From assembly GCA_964404895.1 (NCBI GenBank), contig CAYOLV010000001.1, positions 1,116,001 through 1,180,000 of the forward strand: a stretch of 64,000 bases of DNA. The letters are read 5' to 3'. The translations under genes and the position numbers were made by a program. The notes below the pieces were generated by a model that worked only from the letters and a program-made list of their open reading frames with translations, did no database searches and was not told the origin of the DNA. This document shows positions 41,038 to 50,356 of this stretch, piece after piece (positions within the stretch are counted from its first letter, which is position 1; each line of letters starts with the position of its first letter). The DNA comes from JBGSUZ01 sp964404895 (GTDB taxonomy: Bacteria; Bacillota; Clostridia; Peptostreptococcales; Acidaminobacteraceae).

Positions 41038-41619
41038 ATGGATGTTGGTGCAATATTTGTCATCCTCGTCAGTTCAATCCTGGTTAACAACTTTGTTCTG
41101 TCGAGATTTTTAGGTATTTGTCCTTTCTTAGGCGTATCTCGCCAAGTAGAAACGGCTATTGGGATGGGCATGGCTGTAACATTCGTTATTGCCATCTCTG
41201 GGATTTTAACTTACCTGCTCCAATATTATGTTTTAGTACCGCTAGGGCTAGAGAGTTTACAGACGGTATCCTTTATTCTAGTTATAGCTTCTTTGGTTCA
41301 GTTTGTTGAAATCGTTTTACAGAAAATGAGTCCAAACTTATACCAAGCGCTAGGTGTATTCTTACCATTAATTACAACAAACTGTGCGGTTCTGGGTTTA
41401 GCATTAATCAATATTCAGAATGAGTACAACTTTTTAGAAACTGTAGTAAGTTCAATTGGTGCACCAATTGGTTTCTCATTGGCAATCGTCTTATTTGCCG
41501 GTATTCGTGAAAAACAGGTATTGGCAAACGTACCGAAGCCTTTCCAAGGTTTCCCGGTTGCACTTGTTACAGCAAGCTTAATGTCAATAGCCTTCCTAGG
41601 CTTCACCGGATTGGTTTAG
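41038..41619 (+). CDS. rnfA: Rnf complex subunit A
   Basis: A 193-aa six-helix membrane subunit: ILVNNFVLSRFLGICPFLGV, the ETAIGMGMAVTFVIAISG helix and GVFLPLITTNCAVLGLAL. It is the partner of RnfE in the membrane core. ATG follows AGGAGGGGATC. Confidence 0.96.
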   Translation: MDVGAIFVILVSSILVNNFVLSRFLGICPFLGVSRQVETAIGMGMAVTFVIAISGILTYLLQYYVLVPLGLESLQTVSFILVIASLVQFVEIVLQKMSPNLYQALGVFLPLITTNCAVLGLALINIQNEYNFLETVVSSIGAPIGFSLAIVLFAGIREKQVLANVPKPFQGFPVALVTASLMSIAFLGFTGLV

Positions 41620-41631
41620 GAGGTGCTGGAG

Positions 41632-42456
41632 ATGAATATTTCAAGTATTATCATTGCGAGCGGAACATTAGGTACGATGGGGCTTGTTTTTGGAGGCGCA
41701 CTTGCCTATGCTTCCCAAAAGTTTGCCGTTGAAGTGGATCCAAAAGTAGTTGCAATCAGAGAGGCTCTACCAGGAGCAAACTGTGGTGGCTGCGGATTTG
41801 CTGGTTGCGATCAGTTCGCTGTGTCGGTTGCTGCAGGACAAGCTAAAACAAATGGCTGTCCAGTAGGTGGCAAAGATACTGCGGATAAACTTGCAGAAAT
41901 TATGGGCTTGGTTGCGGATAATTCTGCTAGAAAAGTAGCTCATGTTATATGTAAAGGGGATTCAGAACAGTGTCAAACGAAGTTCAAATACGATGGAATC
42001 AGAGATTGTAAAGCTGCCATGTTAGTAGGCAGTGACAAAGCTTGTGGCTTCGGTTGTATGGGTTACGGCACTTGTGAAAAGGTATGTCCTTTTGATGCAA
42101 TTCATATCAATGAAAAAGGAATTGCAGTCGTAGATGACGATAAGTGTATGGCTTGTGGCATTTGTATACAAGAATGTCCTAAGAAAGTTATCACTTATAT
42201 TCCATACGGACAAGAAGTCATTGTCAACTGCAGCAATAAGGAACGCGGTGCACATGTGAAGAAAAACTGTGGCGTTGCTTGTATCGCTTGCGGCATTTGT
42301 GAAAAGACTTGTCAGTTTGATGCCATTCATGTAAAAGATTTTTGCGCTGTGATTGATTATGACAAGTGTACTTCTTGCATGGCCTGTGTTGAAAAATGCC
42401 CTACGAAAGCTATCGCAGGAGATTTATCCAAAAAACCTGTTCAAGTAGAAGTATAG
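41632..42456 (+). CDS. rnfB: Rnf complex subunit B
   Basis: The ferredoxin-side subunit, 274 aa. An N-terminal membrane helix is followed by a [4Fe-4S]-binding part (NCGGCGFAGCDQFA ... GCPVGG) and several ferredoxin-like motifs: CGFGCMGYGTCEKVCP, CMACGICIQECP, CIACGICEKTC and CTSCMACVEKCP. ATG 41632, 8 bases after AGGAGG, is preferred to the GTG at 41623 inside the site region. It is the last gene of the rnf operon. Confidence 0.96.
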   Translation: MNISSIIIASGTLGTMGLVFGGALAYASQKFAVEVDPKVVAIREALPGANCGGCGFAGCDQFAVSVAAGQAKTNGCPVGGKDTADKLAEIMGLVADNSARKVAHVICKGDSEQCQTKFKYDGIRDCKAAMLVGSDKACGFGCMGYGTCEKVCPFDAIHINEKGIAVVDDDKCMACGICIQECPKKVITYIPYGQEVIVNCSNKERGAHVKKNCGVACIACGICEKTCQFDAIHVKDFCAVIDYDKCTSCMACVEKCPTKAIAGDLSKKPVQVEV

Positions 42457-42479
42457 AAGCAAAGTGATGCTAAAATTTA

Positions 42480-42528
42480 AGAGCCTGTCCTATAATCATT
42501 TAGATGAAAATAGGGCAGGCTCTTTTTA
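42480..42528 (+). terminator. Rho-independent terminator of the rnf operon
   Basis: AGAGCCTGTCCTAT pairs with ATAGGGCAGGCTCT (one G-T), followed by TTTTTA. The gap from 42529 to 42688 shows only AT-rich DNA with a TGGTATATTTT promoter-like stretch near 42655. Confidence 0.88.
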
Positions 42529-42688
42529 TATATGCATCAACTAAATGACAGAAGTGGAAGAAGCCTTGAAAATAGCAGGTTAAAATGATAAACTGAAGTG
42601 TGTTATTATGCAAAGCCCATAAAAATATGCCTTTGTACTAAATGTAAAAATATGGTATATTTTGAGTGGGCATATTTGGAGGTACTGA

Positions 42689-42931
42689 TTGAGGAAGAAT
42701 AACCTTTTGTTACTCTTTTTTATTTTGGTAGGTGCCATATTGGGTGGTATAATAGGTGAGGTGTTCAGTAAGTTTGTACCTTTTTTATCCTATGGAGATG
42801 CCATTGGATTTGGCCCTGTAAAAATAGATTTGAGTATTATCCAATTGACGATTGGGTTTACGATGAAACTGAGTTTAGCGGGGATTTTGGGACTGCTTTT
42901 AGGTGCATTTCTATTTAAAAAATTAATCTAG
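42689..42931 (+). CDS. DUF4321 family small membrane protein
   Basis: An 80-aa protein with two hydrophobic helices: LLLFFILVGAILGGIIGEVF at the N-terminus and FTMKLSLAGILGLLLGAFLF at the C-terminus. It matches the DUF4321 family, found next to maf/radC/mre in Clostridia; function unknown. The start is TTG behind TTTGGAGG, and maf follows 8 bases after. Confidence 0.8.
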   Translation: MRKNNLLLLFFILVGAILGGIIGEVFSKFVPFLSYGDAIGFGPVKIDLSIIQLTIGFTMKLSLAGILGLLLGAFLFKKLI

Positions 42932-42939
42932 GAGTCTAT

Positions 42940-43509
42940 ATGGAACCGTTGATATTAGCGTCACAATCTCCAAGAAGAAGAGAACTGATCAAGCTTTTAG
43001 ACAGACCCTTTGAAGTCATGTCTGTAGACATTGATGAAGTCATTCGTCCAGGAGAGAAACCTGAACAAGCTGTGTGCGCCTTGGCATTTGAAAAAGCATA
43101 CGAAGCCGCCATAACAACAAACAAAGACGCCTGTTTTATTGGGGCAGACACTGTCGTTTCTATTGAATGCAATATTTTTGGAAAACCTGAAAATCGTCAA
43201 GAAGCTAAATCTATGTTGATGCAGCTCAACGGAAAGATTCATCAGGTATACACTGGAATTGCCATAGTAGACTTAAAAAAGGGCACAAAAGTTGTTAAGG
43301 CCGTTTCAACAGACGTTAAATTTAGAGAGATGGATGAGTCCTTAATTGACTGGTATTTAGATACCTTGGAATATGAAGGCAAAGCAGGTGCTTATGCGAT
43401 TCAAGGTTTTGGATCGAGACTTGTCGACTCTGTAAATGGAGACTTTTTCAACGTTGTAGGTTTACCCTTGGCCACATTGGATCAGATGCTAACAGAATTA
43501 GCCCTCTAA
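42940..43509 (+). CDS. maf: Maf-family nucleoside triphosphate pyrophosphatase
   Basis: Hydrolyses non-canonical or modified nucleoside triphosphates and is linked to septum control; 189 aa. Features are LASQSPRRRELI at the start, GADTVVSIECNIFGKPENRQ, QVYTGIAIV, YEGKAGAYAIQGFGSRLV and GDFFNVVGLPLATL. It belongs to the division cluster with radC and mreB. Confidence 0.94.
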   Translation: MEPLILASQSPRRRELIKLLDRPFEVMSVDIDEVIRPGEKPEQAVCALAFEKAYEAAITTNKDACFIGADTVVSIECNIFGKPENRQEAKSMLMQLNGKIHQVYTGIAIVDLKKGTKVVKAVSTDVKFREMDESLIDWYLDTLEYEGKAGAYAIQGFGSRLVDSVNGDFFNVVGLPLATLDQMLTELAL

Positions 43510-43530
43510 AAATTTAGAGGAGGTATCCTT

Positions 43531-44214
43531 TTGAAAGGATCAATGGATACAATTGAAAAACAAGATTATCCAAGAGAAAGAATTCATAAACAAGGCGTCA
43601 ATCAACTCAGCAACGTGGAGCTAATTGCCGCTATTTTAGGAACTGGAAGCGCACAAAAATCCGTATTGACATTATCCTCAGAGGTCGTCGACCATCTACC
43701 GAGTGGCATTAAAAGTTTTGCTGATCTCAGTGTAGACGAACTTATGAAAATTGAAGGCATTGGAAACGGCAAAGCTTGTCAATTGTTAGCCAGTGTAGAA
43801 CTGGGCAAACGGGTTTATCACGGCAGTCAAGAACGTCTAACGAAAATATCTAATCCTGCCGATGTGGCAACACTGATGATGGCAGATTTGAGATATAAAA
43901 AACAAGAACATTTTGTCGTCTTGATTTTAGATACTAAAAATCAAGTCACGGCTATTGAAACAATCACAATCGGGACATTGAATGCTTCATTGGTACATCC
44001 GAGAGAAGTTTTTTGTCGCGCCATTCGGAAATCAGCGAATGGTATCATACTGGTTCATAATCATCCCAGCGGGCATCCTGAGCCAAGCAGAGAAGATCAC
44101 ATGTTAACCGAGCGACTGTCTGAAAGCGGAAAAATCATTGGCATTTCTATTTTAGATCACGTCATCCTTGGTGATGGCAATTATTACAGTTTTAAAGAAC
44201 AAGGATTATTATGA
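43531..44214 (+). CDS. radC: RadC/JAB-domain protein
   Basis: A 227-aa protein. The N-terminal helix-hairpin-helix is around LMKIEGIGNGKACQLLASVE. The C-terminal JAMM metalloprotease-like domain shows REVFCRAIRKSANGIILVHN then HPSGHPEPSREDH, with intact His and Asp metal ligands. Despite the name, a DNA repair role is doubtful. TTG 43531 lies 7 bases after GAGGAGG. Confidence 0.92.
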   Translation: MKGSMDTIEKQDYPRERIHKQGVNQLSNVELIAAILGTGSAQKSVLTLSSEVVDHLPSGIKSFADLSVDELMKIEGIGNGKACQLLASVELGKRVYHGSQERLTKISNPADVATLMMADLRYKKQEHFVVLILDTKNQVTAIETITIGTLNASLVHPREVFCRAIRKSANGIILVHNHPSGHPEPSREDHMLTERLSESGKIIGISILDHVILGDGNYYSFKEQGLL

Positions 44215-44254
44215 TGGACTGGATGGCAGTTGCTTTTATTGAAAGGAGAACAAA

Positions 44255-45289
44255 ATGGCGTTATTTAAGTTTTTAGGTAAGGAAATGGGAATTGACCTTG
44301 GAACGGCCAATACTTTAGTTTATATGAAAGGGAAGGGGATCGTTGTTAGAGAACCTTCTGTAGTAGCAATCTCAACTGATAACAGAGAAGTTCATGCAGT
44401 GGGTCTAGAAGCAAAACAAATGATCGGAAGAACACCAGGCAACATCGTGGCTGTAAGACCACTCAGAGATGGCGTTATAGCAGATTTCGACATCACACAA
44501 AAAATGCTTAAGTATTTCATATTGAGAGCTTACCCAAATACCTCTGTATTCAGTGGTCCTAGAGTAATTGTGGGGATTCCTTGCGGTGTAACAGAAGTAG
44601 AAAAGCGTGCCGTCATTGATGCTGCTTTGTCAGCAGGTGCGAAAGATGCCCTCGTTATGGAAGAACCGATGGCAGCAGCTATTGGAGCAGGTCTTCCTGT
44701 TGCCGATGCTAACGGCAGTATGGTCGTGGATATTGGCGGTGGTACTACTGAAATTGCAGTCATCTCATTGGGTGGGATTGTTACAAGCAAGTCTATCCGC
44801 GTAGGTGGCGATGAAATGGATGAAGCTATTGCAAACTTCATCAGAAAAGAATACAACCTTTTAATTGGTGAAAGAACTGCAGAAGAAATTAAAATGACAA
44901 TCGGATCTGTTTATGAAGGTGGCAATGAAATGGAAATGGATATCACAGGTAGAAACCTGATGACGGGTCTTCCAAAAACCATGAAAATTACATCTCCAGA
45001 AGTGAGAATTGCCCTTAGAGAACCTATAAATACTATTATTGAAGGGATTAAGACAACCTTAGAAAAAACGCCTCCAGAACTATCTTCAGATATTATGTGT
45101 CAGGGCATTATGCTCACAGGTGGTGGGGCGCTGCTTAAAAATTTAGACCTCCTCATCAGCAAAGAGACGGGTATGCCAGTTCATATCGCAGAGTTTCCTT
45201 TGGATTGTGTGGCAATCGGTACAGGAAAAGCATTAGAAAACTTCGACAAGTTAAAATCTGTTTTCCAAAGAACAAAAAATCATTACTAA
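44255..45289 (+). CDS. mreB: Rod shape-determining protein MreB
   Basis: A bacterial actin directing side-wall synthesis; 344 aa. Actin-fold ATPase motifs are GIDLGTANTLVYMKGKGIV, VVDIGGGTTEIAVISLGG, RVGGDEMDEAI and MLTGGGALLKNLDLLIS. The start follows AAAGGAGAAC. It leads mreBCD and a PBP2-type gene at spacings of 11-12 bases, the usual elongasome operon. Confidence 0.97.
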   Translation: MALFKFLGKEMGIDLGTANTLVYMKGKGIVVREPSVVAISTDNREVHAVGLEAKQMIGRTPGNIVAVRPLRDGVIADFDITQKMLKYFILRAYPNTSVFSGPRVIVGIPCGVTEVEKRAVIDAALSAGAKDALVMEEPMAAAIGAGLPVADANGSMVVDIGGGTTEIAVISLGGIVTSKSIRVGGDEMDEAIANFIRKEYNLLIGERTAEEIKMTIGSVYEGGNEMEMDITGRNLMTGLPKTMKITSPEVRIALREPINTIIEGIKTTLEKTPPELSSDIMCQGIMLTGGGALLKNLDLLISKETGMPVHIAEFPLDCVAIGTGKALENFDKLKSVFQRTKNHY

Positions 45290-45301
45290 TGGGTGAGGCT
45301 C

Positions 45302-46138
45302 ATGAACGAATATCCTAAATGGAAACAAGCACTCATATTGATAACGGGCATCACTTTATTGGTCATCATGGGTATATCAATTGGTGGTCGTTCACGGATC
45401 AGTTATGTAGAAAATCTCATTAGTGAGGTTATCTTTCCTGTGCAAAAAAGCATTAACCAATTTAACTTAGGCGTAAAAAATGGGGTAGAACCATACTTCA
45501 ATATGTTGGAAGCTGCGCAGCTTAACCAAACGTATGAAGAGCAAATATCTGAAATGAGACAAGCCATTACAAATCTGACTTTGACTCAGGCAGAGCTTAA
45601 TGAACTAAGAGATTTAAAACGAGCTTTGAATTACGTCAGTACAAATAAAGTGAATCAGTACGTCTCTTGCAACATTATTTCTAAAGATGTAGGCAACTGG
45701 TACAAGAATTTTATTGTTGATGTGGGTTCAGCTAATGGCGTCACAAAGAACAGCGCTGTCATAAACGGAGACGGGCTTGTAGGCATTGTTTACGAAGTTG
45801 GGGAACATTATGCTAAAGTAGTCACCATTATAGACAACAAAACCAATGTGAGTTTCTCATCCTTGTCTGCCAAAGCTCCATATGATGGGCAGATTACAGG
45901 CAATTTTGATGGTTTAATTCGAGGTCAAATTTTTGACACCAAGGCAACCATGAACGTGGGCGATAAGTTGATTACCTCTGGACTTGGAATATTTCCAAAA
46001 GGAATTACGATTGGTGAAGTGTCTGAAGTGCTGAATAACAAAGATGACTTACTGCCAGAAATAGAAGTTAAGCCAGCCGTTGATTTTAGCGATCTTGGTA
46101 AGCTGATGATTATTCCAAAAACTGAAATAGCAAAATAA
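45302..46138 (+). CDS. mreC: Rod shape-determining protein MreC
   Basis: A 278-aa membrane-anchored elongasome scaffold. A transmembrane helix (ALILITGITLLVIMGISI) is followed by a coiled coil (EAAQLNQTYEEQISEMRQAI, LTQAELNELRDL) and a beta-barrel domain (FIVDVGSANGVTKNSAVING, DKLITSGLGIFPKGITIGEV). ATG 45302 is chosen over GTG 45293, which lies in the ribosome binding site. Confidence 0.94.
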   Translation: MNEYPKWKQALILITGITLLVIMGISIGGRSRISYVENLISEVIFPVQKSINQFNLGVKNGVEPYFNMLEAAQLNQTYEEQISEMRQAITNLTLTQAELNELRDLKRALNYVSTNKVNQYVSCNIISKDVGNWYKNFIVDVGSANGVTKNSAVINGDGLVGIVYEVGEHYAKVVTIIDNKTNVSFSSLSAKAPYDGQITGNFDGLIRGQIFDTKATMNVGDKLITSGLGIFPKGITIGEVSEVLNNKDDLLPEIEVKPAVDFSDLGKLMIIPKTEIAK

Positions 46139-46149
46139 GGCGGACGATT

Positions 46150-46635
46150 ATGAAATGGGTGTATGTTTTACTGATTTCAATTTTAAACTTCATCCTTCAG
46201 TCCACTGTTTTTGATGCGTTGAGAATTAATGGTGTTGCCATCAACACCTCCCTCGTTCTGGTCGTCTTTATGGCACTTGTCTTTGGCAATCGGAACGCGT
46301 TGACTGCTGCAGTCATTAGCGGACTTTTCCAAGACATTTACTACAGTTGGGCTATTGGCGTGAATATTTTTATCTATTTTTTCTTGGCGATTTTAATTGA
46401 TATGATAGACGACTCAGTGTTTAAAGATAAGTCTTTGACACCTTTGGTCTTACTGGTAGGAAGTACTTTATTCTATTACATCGTTCATTCAGCTTTCATG
46501 CTTCTGCTGGGTGTATCCTTAGATTGGCAACAAATTTTCATGAACTTTTTCATAGAAACATTTATGAATACTGTATTTGGATTGCTGATTTATAACAATT
46601 TAATCAAGAAAATGATCGGTTATGAATTACGTTAG
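46150..46635 (+). CDS. mreD: Rod shape-determining protein MreD
   Basis: A 161-aa integral membrane protein with five to six helices: VYVLLISILNFILQSTVF, LVLVVFMALVFGNRNALTAA, GLFQDIYYSWAIGVNIFIYF and the late NTVFGLLIYNNLIKKM. It is placed by context between mreC and the PBP2 gene and by the FQDIYY motif. Confidence 0.92.
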   Translation: MKWVYVLLISILNFILQSTVFDALRINGVAINTSLVLVVFMALVFGNRNALTAAVISGLFQDIYYSWAIGVNIFIYFFLAILIDMIDDSVFKDKSLTPLVLLVGSTLFYYIVHSAFMLLLGVSLDWQQIFMNFFIETFMNTVFGLLIYNNLIKKMIGYELR

Positions 46636-46646
46636 GAGGAGATCAT

Positions 46647-49517
46647 ATGTTTGAACGCTTAAATGACAGAAGATATCATATTGGTCTCTTTTTTAGCATT
46701 GTCTTTTTAATCATAGTTGTTAGATTGGCCGTAGTGACCATTGTTCAAGGGGATGAATACCTTGAAAAGTCACTTAACTACAGACTCAAGAAAATACCTG
46801 AATATGCTAAACGAGGCGAAATATATGATCGAAATGGGGTTTTATTAGCTGGCAACCAAGCTGCATTTACAGTAAGTTTAATGGGTAGCAACTTAACGAA
46901 AGAAGAAATGAACAAAGTTTCCAAAGATTTAATAGAATTATTGGAAATGAAGGGTGAAAAGCATATTGATTTTCCAATTCATATCGTCAATGGAGAATAT
47001 ATTTACACCTTTGATCAAGAAATACAGAAATGGTTGACTGAAAACGGTTATCCATTGGATTACACTGCAAAGCAAGTTTTTGACGATTATAGACAAAAAG
47101 AACAGATTTCTGCAACATTGAATGACCAAGATGCCTATTCAATCATGATTCAAAAGGGCATCATTTTGCCGATTTCCATTAGTAAAATGGTTTTCTGGGA
47201 AGAATTGCAAAAAAAGAATTTTTTAAAACTATATCAAATGGAACCAGATGTTTCTGCTAAACAGGCATTTTATAACATCAGAAATTATAAGAGTTTTCAA
47301 ATTAACACAACTTTGTCAGATCAAGATGCATACAAAATTTTGATTTTGAGGCATGCACTTAAGGAAAAAGGTTTTTTAAAATACGAGCCAATTAAAGTTG
47401 CGAGCAATATTAAAAAGGAAACAGCTATCCTAATCAGTGAAATGACCATGGACTTAAAAGGTGTTTCTGTAGGCGTTGAGCCCGTTAGGATATACCCTCA
47501 AAATAATCTGGCATCTCATATTTTAGGTTACATGGGCAAAATTGCCCGTGAAGATGAGATTGAAACTTATGTAGATGGATTAGGTTATGAAAAAAGTCGT
47601 ATTATTGGAAAAGTTGGGATAGAAGGTAAGTACGAAACAGATCTCAATGGTAAAGATGGCTATAAATTTATTGAAATAGATGCTTCAGGCAGAATGGTCA
47701 GAGAAGTTGAGAAAGACTCTTTGGGTCAAGCAGGTGAACCCTCAAAAGCGGGTAAAGACATAAAACTCACCATTGATGCCAACCTTCAAAAAAATCTGCA
47801 AACTTATTTAAAAAGTGCCTCAGATGCCATTCGCACAGGCAGTACATTCGAAAGTAAATACGGTAATTATAAATATTCAGAAGCTTATCCAAATGCAAGT
47901 ACAGCAGCTGGGATTGTAGTCAATGTTAAGAATGGGGAAGTATTGGCAATGGCCAGCTATCCAGACTATGACCTTAACTTGTTTTCTACAGGCATTTCAA
48001 GCGAAGACTGGAATAAGCTATCGCCTGAGAACCCTAAAAATCCATTGTCGCCAAGACCTCTTTACAATACAGCGACCATGTCAGGCGTACAGCCAGGTTC
48101 CACTTATAAAATGGCGACAGCCTATGCCGCTTTGGAAGAGGGTTTAAATCCAAACCAATCTTTATATGATGATGGTTACATTGAACTAGGCGGACACAGT
48201 TTTGGTTGTTGGTTTTGGAATGGATACCACCAGAAACACGGTTCGGTCAACCTCTTCACTGCATTAGAACAGTCATGCAACTATTACTTCTTTGATATTG
48301 CATCAGGTTATGACTATGCATCTAAACAGAATTTGAATTACACAATGACCACCAATAAACTACTAAACTATTCTAAAGACTTAGGTCTAAATGATCGGAC
48401 GGGATTAGAAGTTGAAGAAGTAGCATCTGGCATTCCAGACCCAGAGAGTAAAAAGAAGGCCATTGAGAGCTTGTTAAAGTCTAAATTGAAGTATGTTCTT
48501 AAAGATTACTTCCCAAAAGATAGAGTGGATACAGCCGATGAAATTGATAAATTGGCAGATACAATAGTTAGATGGTCTGACGATTCACCTAATCGAACCC
48601 AAGTCATTAAAAATTTAGAGAATATTGGTGCAAATGAAGGGACTTTAGAGAAATTAGCTGATATAATTAAGTATGATTATTTCAATCAAATGAAATTCCA
48701 TGAAGGCGACTTACTTAACCTTGCCATCGGACAAGGTGATCACAAATATACAGTTGCCCAAATGGCGCGTTACATTATGGTAATTGCTAATGATGGCTAT
48801 CTTTACCCCTTAACGGTGGTCAAAGCTGTAGGCGGCACTGAAAAAGCTCAAAATACAAGTGCAGAAAAAATTAAAACAGATAATCCGAATACATTCAAGT
48901 ATATTCGACAAGCCATGACAAATGTAACTCAAGGCGCTCATGGAACAGCGAGAGGTACTTTTGGCAATTTCCCGGTGACTGTTGGTGCAAAGACTGGGAC
49001 GGCTCAAAAATCAGGAAAAATCCCTCCTGTCGATGAAATTGCTTATTTTAAAAAGTATTTGAGCAGAATTGACAGTCGGTTGTCATTCAGTCAGGTTGAG
49101 GCTAAGACTAAGAGCATATTGCAAGAAAGAAATGAAGAATTAGCCAAAATGAAGAGCAGTTTGAAGACCATTAAGGATGAAGCTGAAAAAGCTAAAGTCG
49201 AAAAGAAAATCAACAATCTTGTAGTACAAGGTTATCTTAAAGATGAAAGTGCTATGCGCGTCGCTATTAAATCACTGAGCACCAGAAATCTAACCGACGA
49301 AGTTATTAATGCATTTCGTGCGGACTACGATAACTTTGCTTGGTTTGTATCATTTGCACCAGTAGAAGATCCTGAAATAGCAGTTGTCATCATGATTCCT
49401 CAAGGGGGTCACGGCGGCTACGGTGCACCAGTAGCAAGGGAGATTATTGGAGACTACTTCAAAGTACCCGCTACAAAGGCTGGCACTATTAACGTTAAAG
49501 AACTGAATTCGAATTAG
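46647..49517 (+). CDS. mrdA: Penicillin-binding protein 2 (elongasome transpeptidase), enlarged
   Basis: A class B PBP cross-linking peptidoglycan during elongation; 956 aa, larger than the usual ~650. An N-terminal membrane helix (IGLFFSIVFLIIVVRLAVV) precedes the dimerisation/pedestal region (KRGEIYDRNGVLLA). The transpeptidase domain has S485-x-x-K488 (GSTYK), S543-x-N545 (QSCNYYF) and K782-T-G (GAKTGTAQ). The extra length comes from a duplicated pedestal segment (AKQVFDDYRQ...TLNDQDAYSIMI and AKQAFYNIRN...TLSDQDAYKILI) and from charged insertions near residues 600-690 and 790-870. It is the last of the mreBCD operon. Confidence 0.93.
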   Translation: MFERLNDRRYHIGLFFSIVFLIIVVRLAVVTIVQGDEYLEKSLNYRLKKIPEYAKRGEIYDRNGVLLAGNQAAFTVSLMGSNLTKEEMNKVSKDLIELLEMKGEKHIDFPIHIVNGEYIYTFDQEIQKWLTENGYPLDYTAKQVFDDYRQKEQISATLNDQDAYSIMIQKGIILPISISKMVFWEELQKKNFLKLYQMEPDVSAKQAFYNIRNYKSFQINTTLSDQDAYKILILRHALKEKGFLKYEPIKVASNIKKETAILISEMTMDLKGVSVGVEPVRIYPQNNLASHILGYMGKIAREDEIETYVDGLGYEKSRIIGKVGIEGKYETDLNGKDGYKFIEIDASGRMVREVEKDSLGQAGEPSKAGKDIKLTIDANLQKNLQTYLKSASDAIRTGSTFESKYGNYKYSEAYPNASTAAGIVVNVKNGEVLAMASYPDYDLNLFSTGISSEDWNKLSPENPKNPLSPRPLYNTATMSGVQPGSTYKMATAYAALEEGLNPNQSLYDDGYIELGGHSFGCWFWNGYHQKHGSVNLFTALEQSCNYYFFDIASGYDYASKQNLNYTMTTNKLLNYSKDLGLNDRTGLEVEEVASGIPDPESKKKAIESLLKSKLKYVLKDYFPKDRVDTADEIDKLADTIVRWSDDSPNRTQVIKNLENIGANEGTLEKLADIIKYDYFNQMKFHEGDLLNLAIGQGDHKYTVAQMARYIMVIANDGYLYPLTVVKAVGGTEKAQNTSAEKIKTDNPNTFKYIRQAMTNVTQGAHGTARGTFGNFPVTVGAKTGTAQKSGKIPPVDEIAYFKKYLSRIDSRLSFSQVEAKTKSILQERNEELAKMKSSLKTIKDEAEKAKVEKKINNLVVQGYLKDESAMRVAIKSLSTRNLTDEVINAFRADYDNFAWFVSFAPVEDPEIAVVIMIPQGGHGGYGAPVAREIIGDYFKVPATKAGTINVKELNSN

Positions 49518-49553
49518 AAGTTCATCTATAAAACAGCAGATGGGGGGCTACAA

Positions 49554-50282
49554 ATGAGTCCAAAAAACTCAGTTGAATTCAAAGGCACTAAAGAAGGCAT
49601 TATACTTCAATTAGACAGTGAATTGGAATTTTCGGATATTCTCAGAAAGTTAGAAGAAAAAATTGCAAAATCGGCTGGATTCTTTAAAGGTGCAAAAATC
49701 ATCGGTGTAGACGGACGAACTGCTACACAAGCTGAAAAGAAGCAACTTGAAGGCATTCTGGCAAGTCAGGCTGAGATGTCTGTCGAGTCATTAAATCTGG
49801 TGACGAAGTCCAGTACACGATCCTCAACAAAAAATGCATTGAATAGTGAAGCGAATTCTGATAAAACTGATACAAGCAAATCAGACAAGAAAGCCGTCAT
49901 TGAAAAGACGGAGTCTGCGGAAGGAGCTGATACAGTGTTCACAGGACTGAAAGAAGGCATGACACAGTTCGTAAGAGGAACAATGCGCTCGGGAAGATCC
50001 GTAGTATTTAATGGGAATGTAGTCGTGTTAGGAGACGTAAACCCAGGTGCGGAAATCATCGCAGATGGTAATATTGTTGTCATGGGACATTTAAGAGGTG
50101 TAGCGCATGCAGGTGCCAACGGCAATCATGCAGCTTACATTTGCGCCAATCAGCTTAATCCAACTCAACTTAGAATTGGGAAATTAATTACCAGACCACC
50201 AGACGAAGTGGATGGGGCAGATCCAGAGATTGCAATCGTCAAAGGGGATATGATTGTCATTGAACCTTATTGGGGCCAATAG
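49554..50282 (+). CDS. minC: Septum site-determining protein MinC
   Basis: Blocks FtsZ ring formation near the poles; 242 aa. The N-terminal MinC domain (VEFKGTKEGIILQLD) is followed by a Ser/Lys-rich linker at ~95-125. The C-terminal beta-helix has VRGTMRSGRSVVFNGNVVVL, GDVNPGAEIIADGNIVVMG, LRGVAHAGANGN and RIGKLITR. ATG follows ATGGGGGGCT. It heads minCDE. Confidence 0.95.
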   Translation: MSPKNSVEFKGTKEGIILQLDSELEFSDILRKLEEKIAKSAGFFKGAKIIGVDGRTATQAEKKQLEGILASQAEMSVESLNLVTKSSTRSSTKNALNSEANSDKTDTSKSDKKAVIEKTESAEGADTVFTGLKEGMTQFVRGTMRSGRSVVFNGNVVVLGDVNPGAEIIADGNIVVMGHLRGVAHAGANGNHAAYICANQLNPTQLRIGKLITRPPDEVDGADPEIAIVKGDMIVIEPYWGQ

Positions 50283-50356
50283 CACAGCTAAGGGTTCGTC
50301 GAAGAGCTATAAATGCCCTGAGACACATTTTTAATATAATTTGGGAGGGTAACTGA

